Shown piece after piece: positions 8,288 through 14,981 of a stretch of 64,000 bases of DNA (within the stretch, counting starts at the first letter, position 1; the number at the start of each line of letters is the position of its first letter). The translations under genes were made by a program, and so were the position numbers. This DNA comes from Qipengyuania polymorpha. GTDB taxonomy: Bacteria; Pseudomonadota; Alphaproteobacteria; Sphingomonadales; Sphingomonadaceae. A model generated the notes under the pieces. It was given only the letters and a program-made list of their open reading frames with translations, was not told the DNA's origin and did no database searches. Where the stretch lies: NCBI RefSeq assembly GCF_019711435.1, contig NZ_JAIGNK010000002.1, forward strand, positions 124,001-188,000, read 5' to 3'.

Positions 8288-8371
8288 TCAACCCATGATG
8301 GTGATTGCTCCACTCACGACCGTGAGCGTCGTGACACTTGCAGCTACGATTGCGAGGACTTTGCCGAACAT
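8288..8371 (-). CDS. Possible 27-aa single-pass membrane peptide
   Basis: On the minus strand ATG at 8371 opens a 27-codon frame ending TGA at 8288: MFGKVLAIVAAS, then a hydrophobic stretch to GAITIMG. It would be a single membrane helix with one positive charge near the N-terminus, hence inside. An AGGAG lies exactly 7 bases before this ATG (a second ATG at 8377 is too close to it). The protein is too short for family assignment. It sits alone, downstream of the FrnE-like gene and separated from it by a gap containing a tandem repeat. Confidence 0.4.
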   Translation of the reverse strand: MFGKVLAIVAASVTTLTVVSGAITIMG

Positions 8372-8452
8372 TTTCATTCTCCTGGTTTGGATGGCTGGGT
8401 GCCGATGAAAATGTTCTACGCCTCCCCTCCACGCTCTTCCTGAGATGGTGGT

Positions 8453-8474
8453 GGAAAGATTCTGGAAAGATTCT
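8453..8474. repeat. Tandem 11-base direct repeat
   Basis: GGAAAGATTCT occurs twice without a gap (8453-8463 and 8464-8474). The repeat length equals about one helical turn. It lies 82 bases upstream of the start of the 27-codon frame on minus and 45 bases past the end of the FrnE-like gene, so it could be a regulator site for the small peptide. Only position supports this. Confidence 0.5.
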
Positions 8475-8518
8475 GTGAGAGTGCCTGCAAGGCGGGCGCG
8501 AAAGGCAATTGTGACTGC

Positions 8519-9208
8519 CTAGCTGGCTTGGGGAGTCCTCTCCGCCACCCGCCTGAGCGCATTCACATAGGCCTCGGGGGGTTGTGCGCCGGGAACCATG
8601 AACCGGCCCTCGATAATCATCGCAGGCACGCCGGTTATGTTCATTTCCATCGCGGCACGTTCCTCGACACGAGTCTTGCGGGCCAATTCCTCGCTGTCGA
8701 GCGCGGCTGCGGCGGCGCTGCGGTCGAGGCCGGTCTCTTCCGCGACGTCGAGCAGGACCTCGCGCTCGCCAATGCGGCGGCGGTGGTTGAAGTGGGCTTC
8801 GAACAGCGCGAGCTTGAGCCGGGTCTGCGCCTCGGCCCCGTGTTCTTCCAGCGCCCAAGTGAGCAGGCGGTGCGCGGCGAAGGTGTTCCACATCATGGCG
8901 TCTGGTGCGGGATCCTCACCCTCGTAATCGAGTGAAACGCCAGCCGCCTCGGCAGCCTCGCGCATGCGGCCCTGCACTTCCTTCGACTGTTCGATGGTGC
9001 GCCCGTATTTGCGCGCGATATGCGCGGTGCGCTCCTCGCCGTCTGCAGGCATGTCCGGATTCAGTTCGAAGGCGTGCCAGCGGATGTCCGCCTCGATTTC
9101 GCCCTCGAGGCTTTCCAGCGCCTGTGACAGATTGCCCCAACCTACGAGGCACCAAGGGCACATGACATCGGACCAGATATCGATCGAAAGTCTGCGCGGC
9201 GCGGTCAT
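8519..9208 (-). CDS. DsbA-family oxidoreductase (FrnE-like)
   Basis: A 229-aa thioredoxin-fold protein with the inserted helical domain of the DsbA/FrnE family. The active site is CPWC in SDVMCPWCLVGW near the N-terminus, and the cis-proline loop is NITGVPAMII. There is no signal peptide, so a cytoplasmic oxidoreductase or isomerase is likely, as for FrnE. Start ATG 9208 (MTAPRRLSIDIW) overlaps the nudC stop by ATGA, which favours it over the GTG-type start 5 codons upstream. It is translationally coupled to nudC. Confidence 0.92.
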   Translation of the reverse strand: MTAPRRLSIDIWSDVMCPWCLVGWGNLSQALESLEGEIEADIRWHAFELNPDMPADGEERTAHIARKYGRTIEQSKEVQGRMREAAEAAGVSLDYEGEDPAPDAMMWNTFAAHRLLTWALEEHGAEAQTRLKLALFEAHFNHRRRIGEREVLLDVAEETGLDRSAAAAALDSEELARKTRVEERAAMEMNITGVPAMIIEGRFMVPGAQPPEAYVNALRRVAERTPQAS

Positions 9209-10080
9209 CTGTGAATCCACCAATGCATCAGGTGATGCGCAATAGCATGCGGCGGCGGTGCTCGGAACGGGCCATCGCCGGCAAGCGCGGCTTTGACTTC
9301 ATCTCGCGCATACCAGTTGATTTCGGCCATTTCGGTCTCGTCGATCGTCAGCCTGTCATCGTCCGCATAGCTGTGACAGCCGATCATCAACTGGCTCGGG
9401 AACGGCCATGGCTGGCTGGCGACATAGGACACGTCGCGCACCTTCACACCGCTTTCCTCCAGCACTTCGCGGGCCACCGCTTCCTCGATGCTTTCGCCCG
9501 GTTCCACGAAGCCTGCGAGCGCGGAAAAGCTGCCTTCCGGCCACCCAAGGCCTCGCCCGAGCATCAGCTTGCCATCATATTCGACCAGCATGATGGTGAC
9601 GGGGTCGGTGCGGGGGAAATGGCTCGTCCCGCAAGCCGTACAATCGCGCTGCCAGCCGCCTTTGGCGAGCTTGGTATCGCCGCCGCATTGCGCGCAGAAC
9701 CGGTGCCGGGCGTGCCAGTCCACGATGCTGCGCGCCCCGCCGTAGAGCGCAAGGTCATCGGGCGCGAGTGTGGCCATGAGCGACCACAACTGCGGGTTCG
9801 CCATGCGCGGGCTGGCGTCGCCACGTTGGGGCACGGCGGCGAAGCAGGCTTTGCCGCTCTCGCTTTCCGAATAGTCGAGGCCGAGGAACACCAGCTCGGC
9901 ATCCTCCGACGCATCGGCGAGCGTGCCCCAAGCGAGACGATTGGTCTCGTCCAGCGCGGGCATCAGCCCATCGAGCACGAGCAGCCGCGCCTTCCAGTTC
10001 ATGTATCCCGCCAGCCGCTCCGGATCGGCGCGGACATGGTCGGCGCGATCGAGCCTCGAACCTGTGAACGAGAGTGCGAT
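9205..10080 (-). CDS. nudC: NADH pyrophosphatase / RNA deNADding enzyme NudC
   Basis: A Nudix hydrolase cleaving NADH and removing NAD caps from RNA. It has the four zinc cysteines (CAQC ... CTAC), the Nudix box GFVEPGESIEEAVAREVLEESGV and the NudC motif SQPWPFPxS. The first ordinary start is ATG 10002 (265 aa), but 26 more codons upstream read IALSFTGSRLDRADHVRADPERLAGY, which is the conserved N-terminus of alphaproteobacterial NudC. These codons open right after the stop of the serine hydrolase gene and contain no ATG, GTG or TTG; an ATC at 10080 with GGGGG 8 bases upstream is the likeliest start. Extent given includes it. Confidence 0.9.
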   Translation of the reverse strand: MALSFTGSRLDRADHVRADPERLAGYMNWKARLLVLDGLMPALDETNRLAWGTLADASEDAELVFLGLDYSESESGKACFAAVPQRGDASPRMANPQLWSLMATLAPDDLALYGGARSIVDWHARHRFCAQCGGDTKLAKGGWQRDCTACGTSHFPRTDPVTIMLVEYDGKLMLGRGLGWPEGSFSALAGFVEPGESIEEAVAREVLEESGVKVRDVSYVASQPWPFPSQLMIGCHSYADDDRLTIDETEMAEINWYARDEVKAALAGDGPFRAPPPHAIAHHLMHWWIHR

Positions 10081-10083
10081 GGC

Positions 10084-11415
10084 TCAGGCCCCCGCCATGC
10101 TGGCGAGGTCGGCGCGCACAGCGTCGGGGAAAGCCGAATGGATGGGATAGGCTTCGGACGGCATGTATTGCGTCATCAGCGTGCCGCGCAGGCCCGCCTT
10201 GTAGTTGACGAAGCCCACGGTTCCCGCAGCCCCGCCCCAGCCATAGGCACCGTCGGTCACCCGTCCGCCCGCGCCGAAGCCCTGGCCTTCGACCCATGTG
10301 CCCTTGGTGACGGCCGTTTCGGGCAGCAGGTTCGAAGTGCCGACACGCACCGCCAGCTCACCCATCACGCGGCGGCCGTCGATTTTCCCGTAGCCGAGCA
10401 GCATGCGCAGGAACCGGTCGTAGTCGTAAGCCGAGGACACCAGCCCCGCCCCGCCGAATGGGAAAGCCGGATCGTCGAGATAGACGCTCGAACGCGCCGG
10501 ATCGATCGGGAAGGGCGTGCCTGCCGGGATCCCGAAGGAGCCGTCCGAAATTACGTAATTCGTCGTAAAGCGGTCCACCTCACTCGACGGCAGCCGGAAG
10601 TAGGTGCTGTTCATGCCGGTCGGCTCAAAGATGGCACTTCGCAGAAACTCGTCGAACGGCATACCGCTGGCGACTTCGATCACGCGCCCCAGCAAGTCGA
10701 GGCTGACCGAGTAGCTCCACTTCGCGCCCGGCTGGAGGACCAGCGGCATCTGCGCGAGGTTGTTGGCGAACTTGTCGAGGCCCCTGATGGCCTCGTCGCG
10801 GCCCAGCCCCGGGAGGGGCATGCGGCTGACCTGGCCGGGCGAAATGCCGTATTTCGCGTACTGGTCGCGGATCGGGCCCTTCTGGACGATGGAATAGCCG
10901 AAACCCGCTGTATGGGTGAGCAGGTGGCGAATTGTGATGGGCCGCTCTGCCGGAACAAGGTCCGTTACCGAACCGTCATATGTTTTCTGCACCTTCATAT
11001 TGGAGAAGGCGGGAAGCACTTCTGCTAGCGGCTGGTCGAGCCCCAGCTTGCCGTCGTCGATGAGCATCATCGTGGCCATGCCGGTGACGGGCTTGGTCAT
11101 CGAATAGATGCGGTAGAGGCTGTCGGCATCGGCGCGCGGAGCGCCTTGGGCAAAGGAGAGGTTGCCGCGCGCGATATAGACCGGGTCGTTCATGCCCCAG
11201 CCCAGTGCGGCGACCATGTTGGCCACCTTCCGCTCGCCGACATATTCGTCGACCATCGCGCCGACATTGGTCCAGCCGACACCCGGCATGCCCTGTGCCA
11301 GGGCAGCACGACCCATCGGCAGGCCCGAAAGCGCCGCACCTGCGGCAAGAAATGCGCCGCCGCGAAGCAGCGAACGGCGGGAAAATTCGGGACTGTCGAA
11401 TTCACGATAGGCCAT
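10084..11415 (-). CDS. Secreted serine hydrolase, beta-lactamase/esterase fold
   Basis: A 443-aa class C beta-lactamase-like serine hydrolase (family also includes EstB-type esterases). The N-terminus SRRSLLRGGAFLAAGAALSG is a twin-arginine signal. The nucleophile motif SxxK is SMTK (IYSMTKPVTG), followed by a YSV tyrosine motif. The substrate cannot be read from sequence; true beta-lactam resistance is not implied. ATG 11415 is preferred to a TTG two codons upstream because GGAGAG lies 8 bases before it. The nudC frame begins directly after the stop, so the two are one unit with the FrnE-like gene. Confidence 0.9.
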   Translation of the reverse strand: MAYREFDSPEFSRRSLLRGGAFLAAGAALSGLPMGRAALAQGMPGVGWTNVGAMVDEYVGERKVANMVAALGWGMNDPVYIARGNLSFAQGAPRADADSLYRIYSMTKPVTGMATMMLIDDGKLGLDQPLAEVLPAFSNMKVQKTYDGSVTDLVPAERPITIRHLLTHTAGFGYSIVQKGPIRDQYAKYGISPGQVSRMPLPGLGRDEAIRGLDKFANNLAQMPLVLQPGAKWSYSVSLDLLGRVIEVASGMPFDEFLRSAIFEPTGMNSTYFRLPSSEVDRFTTNYVISDGSFGIPAGTPFPIDPARSSVYLDDPAFPFGGAGLVSSAYDYDRFLRMLLGYGKIDGRRVMGELAVRVGTSNLLPETAVTKGTWVEGQGFGAGGRVTDGAYGWGGAAGTVGFVNYKAGLRGTLMTQYMPSEAYPIHSAFPDAVRADLASMAGA

Positions 11416-11528
11416 CGGCAAGTCTCTCCAATCAGGTTCGGCTGCGTTAGATGCGGATTTGAAACTGAACGGTCAATTGCGAAGTGGGAGGTCTTGCATC
11501 CCGCCGGTGCCTTACCCATATAGGACAC

Positions 11529-11750
11529 ATGCTGAATCTACTTTCCTTCCTCTTCGGAATCGTTTCGCTCGTCATCGTCATTCCGGCGACCATCCCCTTG
11601 CTCGGCTGGGCCAACTGGCTCGCGCTGCCGCTGATCGCCATCGGCGTGGTACTGGGGCAGTTGTCGTCGAGCAATTCGGGGCGGAACTTCAACCTGATCG
11701 TTCTGCTGATTGCAGCCGTCAGGCTGACGCTGGGCGGCGGTGTGATCTAG
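11529..11750 (+). CDS. Small membrane protein
   Basis: A 73-aa very hydrophobic protein with two to three membrane segments (about residues 4-25, 27-45 and 55-72), MLNLLSFLFGIVSLVIVIPA at the start and a polar SSSNSGRN loop. No named family recognised. ATG 11529 is the natural start; the frame is open upstream but carries no hydrophobic lead. It is divergent from the serine hydrolase. Its TAG stop shares the palindromic CTAG at 11747-11750 with the stop of mutY on the other strand. Confidence 0.7.
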   Translation: MLNLLSFLFGIVSLVIVIPATIPLLGWANWLALPLIAIGVVLGQLSSSNSGRNFNLIVLLIAAVRLTLGGGVI

Positions 11751-12766
11751 GCCAGCGCCAGCCGCGCGGCTTTGGCAAACAGTGTAGGCAGACCTGCCTC
11801 GTCGATAGTGGCAGTGGGCCACCATAGCCCCGCGCCCGGCGGCGGCGCGTCGACGAACAGACGCTCGACCGACAATTCGATGGTGAAGTGCGTGAATGTG
11901 TGGCGCACCAGCCCCAACGGCTGCCAGGCGCCGTCGACCGGGTAATTATCCGCACCATCACCTCTTGCCGACCAGCCGTCATCGGGCAGCGCGCGCATGC
12001 CGCCGAGCATGCCCTTGCCATCGCGCCGCACTAACCAGACCGAACCGTCGTGTTCCAACCAAAAGGCCCGCCCCTGCCGCACGGGTTTGGCTTTCTTGGG
12101 AGCCTTTACCGGCAGCGCCGCGGGGTCGCCTTCCGCCCTCGCCCGGCAGTCGTTCGCCAGCGGGCACAGCAAGCATTTTGGCTCGCGCGCCGTGCAAATG
12201 GAAGAGCCCAGATCCATCATCGCCTGCGCAAAATCACCCGCGCGCTCTTCGGGTGTAATCGTGTCGGCACAGGTGCGGATCGCCTTGCGAACGCCGGGCA
12301 GCGGGTCGGTCAGGTTGAACAATCGCGTCACCACCCGCTCGACATTGGCATCGACCACCACCGCGCGCCGCCCGAAGGCAATCGCCGCCACCGCTGCGGC
12401 AGTATAAGCGCCCAGCCCCGGCAGTTCACGCAAGCCCTCTTCGGTATCGGGAAAAGCGCCAAGCTCGGCCACCGCCCGCGCCGCTTTCACCAAATTGCGC
12501 GCCCGCGAGTAATATCCCAGACCCGCCCATGCCGCCATCACGTCCTCTTCAGGAGCGGCGGCGAGTTGTTCCACTGTCGGCCAGCGCAGGGTGAAGGCCT
12601 CGAAATAAGGCTTCACCGCCGCCACCGTGGTCTGCTGGAGCATTACCTCCGACAGCCATACGCGATAAGGCTCGGGCGCAGGCTCCGCCGGCCGCGCCCG
12701 CCACGGCAAATCGCGCGCATGGGCATCGTACCACTGAAGCAATTTATCGGAGACTATGGCGGCCAC
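11747..12766 (-). CDS. mutY: A/G-specific adenine glycosylase MutY
   Basis: A 339-aa base-excision repair glycosylase removing adenine opposite 8-oxoguanine. It has VMLQQTT near the catalytic region, the helix-hairpin-helix LPGLGAYTAAAV, the catalytic VDANVERV block, four cluster cysteines (CTAREPKCLLCPLANDC) and a Nudix-like C-terminal recognition domain. There is no ATG; the frame upstream is not MutY-like, so GTG at 12766 (VAAIVSDKLLQWYDAHARDLPWR) is taken as start. It is divergent from the DciA-like gene with a 14-base gap, so the promoters must overlap or lie inside the neighbours. Confidence 0.93.
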   Translation of the reverse strand: MAAIVSDKLLQWYDAHARDLPWRARPAEPAPEPYRVWLSEVMLQQTTVAAVKPYFEAFTLRWPTVEQLAAAPEEDVMAAWAGLGYYSRARNLVKAARAVAELGAFPDTEEGLRELPGLGAYTAAAVAAIAFGRRAVVVDANVERVVTRLFNLTDPLPGVRKAIRTCADTITPEERAGDFAQAMMDLGSSICTAREPKCLLCPLANDCRARAEGDPAALPVKAPKKAKPVRQGRAFWLEHDGSVWLVRRDGKGMLGGMRALPDDGWSARGDGADNYPVDGAWQPLGLVRHTFTHFTIELSVERLFVDAPPPGAGLWWPTATIDEAGLPTLFAKAARLALA

Positions 12767-12780
12767 GCCCCGCCTATGGC

Positions 12781-13368
12781 ATGAGCGCCCGCACAATGGG
12801 AAGCGACAAGACAGACAACCAGAAGGGCAAGCCGGCCCCACGCAGCGCAGCGGTAGGCCGCAAGAAAGCATTCAAGCCGTATGAACGCCCGCGTGGTGGC
12901 GGGGCGAAGGCCATTTCGGACCTCATGCCGCAAATCGGTCGTCCGGCCTTCCGCCGCTTTGGCTTCGTGCAGAGCAGTGTCGTAAGCCGCTGGCCCGAAA
13001 TCGTCGGCGAAACGCACGCCCGTGTCTGTACGCCCGAAATGATCCGCTTCCCCCCCGGTGAGAAGTCGGAAGGCATCCTCGAACTCGTCGTCCTGCCCGC
13101 CCATGCGCCGCTCATCCAGCAAGTGCTGCCCGAGATTACCGAGCGGGTGAACCGCTTCTTCGGTTACAAGGCGGTGGCGCGCATCAAGCTCCGGCAAGGT
13201 GCGGTTAAGCCGCCGGAAGACAGGAACAAGGCGAAAGCGCCGCCGTCGCTCAAGCCGATTCCGATGGAATTGGGTGACAGCCTGCGCGATATTGGTGACC
13301 CGGAACTGCGCACCGTGCTGGAATCGCTCGCACGCAGCTTCGGTGACGAAGACGACAGGAAAGACTGA
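12781..13368 (+). CDS. DUF721 / DciA-like protein
   Basis: A 195-aa DUF721 protein, related to DciA, the helicase-loading partner of DnaB in most bacteria. The family region is the middle: FGFVQSSVVSRWPEIVGETHARVCTPEMI and the LELVVLPAHAPLIQQVLPEITERVNRFFGY block. The N-terminus is basic and probably disordered; the C-terminus is acidic. ATG 12781 is used; ATG 12796 is an alternative, and neither has a clear ribosome site. It is followed after 3 bases by a secreted thioredoxin-fold gene. A role in replication start is inferred from the family. Confidence 0.85.
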   Translation: MSARTMGSDKTDNQKGKPAPRSAAVGRKKAFKPYERPRGGGAKAISDLMPQIGRPAFRRFGFVQSSVVSRWPEIVGETHARVCTPEMIRFPPGEKSEGILELVVLPAHAPLIQQVLPEITERVNRFFGYKAVARIKLRQGAVKPPEDRNKAKAPPSLKPIPMELGDSLRDIGDPELRTVLESLARSFGDEDDRKD

Positions 13369-13371
13369 ACA

Positions 13372-14097
13372 GTGGCTCGCATCACCCGTTTTACCCGCCC
13401 CTTCCTCTTCGCAGCGGCCTCCGTGCTCGCCGTCGGCGCGACCGCGCAGGACACCAAGGAACTGGCGCCAGAGAAGAAGGCCGTCTGGTCCAACAGCATA
13501 ATGGCGACCGATGGCGGCCACCGCATCGGCAATCCCGAAGCCGAGGTGAAACTGGTCGAATTCATGAGCTACACCTGCTCGCACTGCGCCGCTTTCGCGC
13601 GCACGGGCGACGGGGCCATCAAGCTGCTCTACGTGCCCACCGGGAAGGTGAGCTACGAAATCCGTCACCTCATCCGCGACCCCGTCGACATGACCGCGGC
13701 GCTGTCGGCGCAGTGCGGCGACCCGGCAAAGTTCATGGGCAATCACGAAGCGCTCATCCTCAAGCATGACGAGTGGATGGCAATCGCGCGCAAGGCCACG
13801 CAGGCGCAGAAGGCACGCTGGAACTTCGGCAGCTTCGGCAGCCGCGCACAGGCCATCGCCAGCGACCTCGGCTTTTACGACATCATGGAGGGCCGCGGCT
13901 ACTCGCGCAGCCAGCTCGACCAGTGCCTGACGGACGAGGCCAAGGCGCGCGAAATCGCCAGCCAGAGCAGCGCCGATGTCCAGAAGTTCGGGCTCCAGGG
14001 CACCCCCACCTTCATCATGAGCGGCCAGAAGCTCGAAGCGCACGACTGGCCGACCCTCCAGCCGTATCTCGACAGATTCTTCCGCCAGCCGCGCTGA
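13372..14097 (+). CDS. Secreted DsbA-like thioredoxin-fold protein
   Basis: A 241-aa exported disulfide protein. A signal peptide ends near GATAQD; the active-site motif is CSHC in SYTCSHCAAF, and the cis-proline loop is LQGTPTFIM. The GTG at 13372 has AGGAAAG upstream and starts the signal peptide. It is one of two adjacent, diverged DsbA-like genes between the DciA-like gene and smc. Likely role is periplasmic disulfide formation or isomerisation. Confidence 0.9.
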   Translation: MARITRFTRPFLFAAASVLAVGATAQDTKELAPEKKAVWSNSIMATDGGHRIGNPEAEVKLVEFMSYTCSHCAAFARTGDGAIKLLYVPTGKVSYEIRHLIRDPVDMTAALSAQCGDPAKFMGNHEALILKHDEWMAIARKATQAQKARWNFGSFGSRAQAIASDLGFYDIMEGRGYSRSQLDQCLTDEAKAREIASQSSADVQKFGLQGTPTFIMSGQKLEAHDWPTLQPYLDRFFRQPR

Positions 14098-14210
14098 TTG
14101 CCGCCCCTGACGCGTTTTAGCGGGGGATAGCCCTGTGGACACGCCTTAGGGTGTGCTTCACCTTCGCGCCCGCATGACATAGCCTTTCCGGCTCACAGAC
14201 GAGGATTGAA

Positions 14211-14957
14211 ATGACCCTTAGCCTTCGATTTGCCCTGCTTGCCCCGCTGACCCTGATGGCCGCCGCCTGTGGTGGCGGAGCGGAAGAAGCCGACACCGCC
14301 TCGCTCGAAGGCGAAGCGATTGCGCCCATCGAAGCGCCCGAAGGAACCAGCTGGGCGGACCAGGTCACCGTCACCGAGTATGACGGCTATCTCAAGGGTA
14401 ACCCCGACGCGCCGCTCAAGCTGGTCGAGTATGCCTCGCTGACCTGCCCGACATGCGCGCGCTTCGCAGTCGAGGGCGACGATGCCCTGACCGAAAATTA
14501 CATCAACACCGGGGTCGTCAGCTTCGAACTGCGCAACCAGATCCACGGCCCGCATGACTTGGCACTGGCAACCCTGGTTCGTTGCAGCACTCCCGAGGCG
14601 GTACACCCGCTGTCGAAGCAGGTCTTCGCCAACCAGCAGCAGGTGCTGCAGGGCGTGTTCGACAATGGCGAGGCTATCCAGCAATCGCTCAACCTCCCGC
14701 CCGAGCGCCGTATGGTCCAGCTGGCCGAAATCGCCGGTTTCTATGATTTCTTCGCCGCACGCGGTATTTCCGAAGACCAGGCACGCACCTGCCTCGCCGA
14801 TGCCGAGGCCTACGAGACCATTGCCAACAACTCGACCACCCAGTCGGAAGAGTTCAACGTGACCGGCACGCCGACCTTCTTTCTTAACGGCAACCGGGTC
14901 GAGGCCAATCTCTGGGCCCAGCTCGAACCCATCCTCCAGCGCGCCGGCGCGAGGTAA
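14211..14957 (+). CDS. DsbA-like lipoprotein, thioredoxin fold
   Basis: A 248-aa second DsbA-like protein, but with a lipobox (LMAAAC) giving an N-terminal lipid anchor, an acidic linker, the active-site motif CPTC in SLTCPTCARF and the cis-proline loop VTGTPTFFLN. It is clearly related to the preceding gene in layout (same PEAEVKLVEF / PDAPLKLVEY block) yet diverged in active site. A 113-base gap separates them. smc starts 24 bases after its stop. Confidence 0.9.
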   Translation: MTLSLRFALLAPLTLMAAACGGGAEEADTASLEGEAIAPIEAPEGTSWADQVTVTEYDGYLKGNPDAPLKLVEYASLTCPTCARFAVEGDDALTENYINTGVVSFELRNQIHGPHDLALATLVRCSTPEAVHPLSKQVFANQQQVLQGVFDNGEAIQQSLNLPPERRMVQLAEIAGFYDFFAARGISEDQARTCLADAEAYETIANNSTTQSEEFNVTGTPTFFLNGNRVEANLWAQLEPILQRAGAR

Positions 14958-14981
14958 GGCCGGAAGGGGGGCGGACAGACG

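Larger units (their letters stand above)
8148..8518. other. 371-base stretch without a long gene
   Basis: Between the terminator at 8147 and the end of the FrnE-like gene at 8519 there is no convincing long coding frame. On the minus strand it holds a possible 27-codon membrane peptide (8288-8371) and, upstream of that, a perfect tandem 11-base repeat (8453-8474). A 94-codon plus-strand frame at 8159-8443 has no ribosome site or family resemblance and is not called. Confidence 0.5.

Noticed and set aside
8159-8443. 94-codon plus-strand frame in the gap after 8147
   Set aside because: No standard start with ribosome site and no family resemblance; it crosses the better supported small frame on the other strand.
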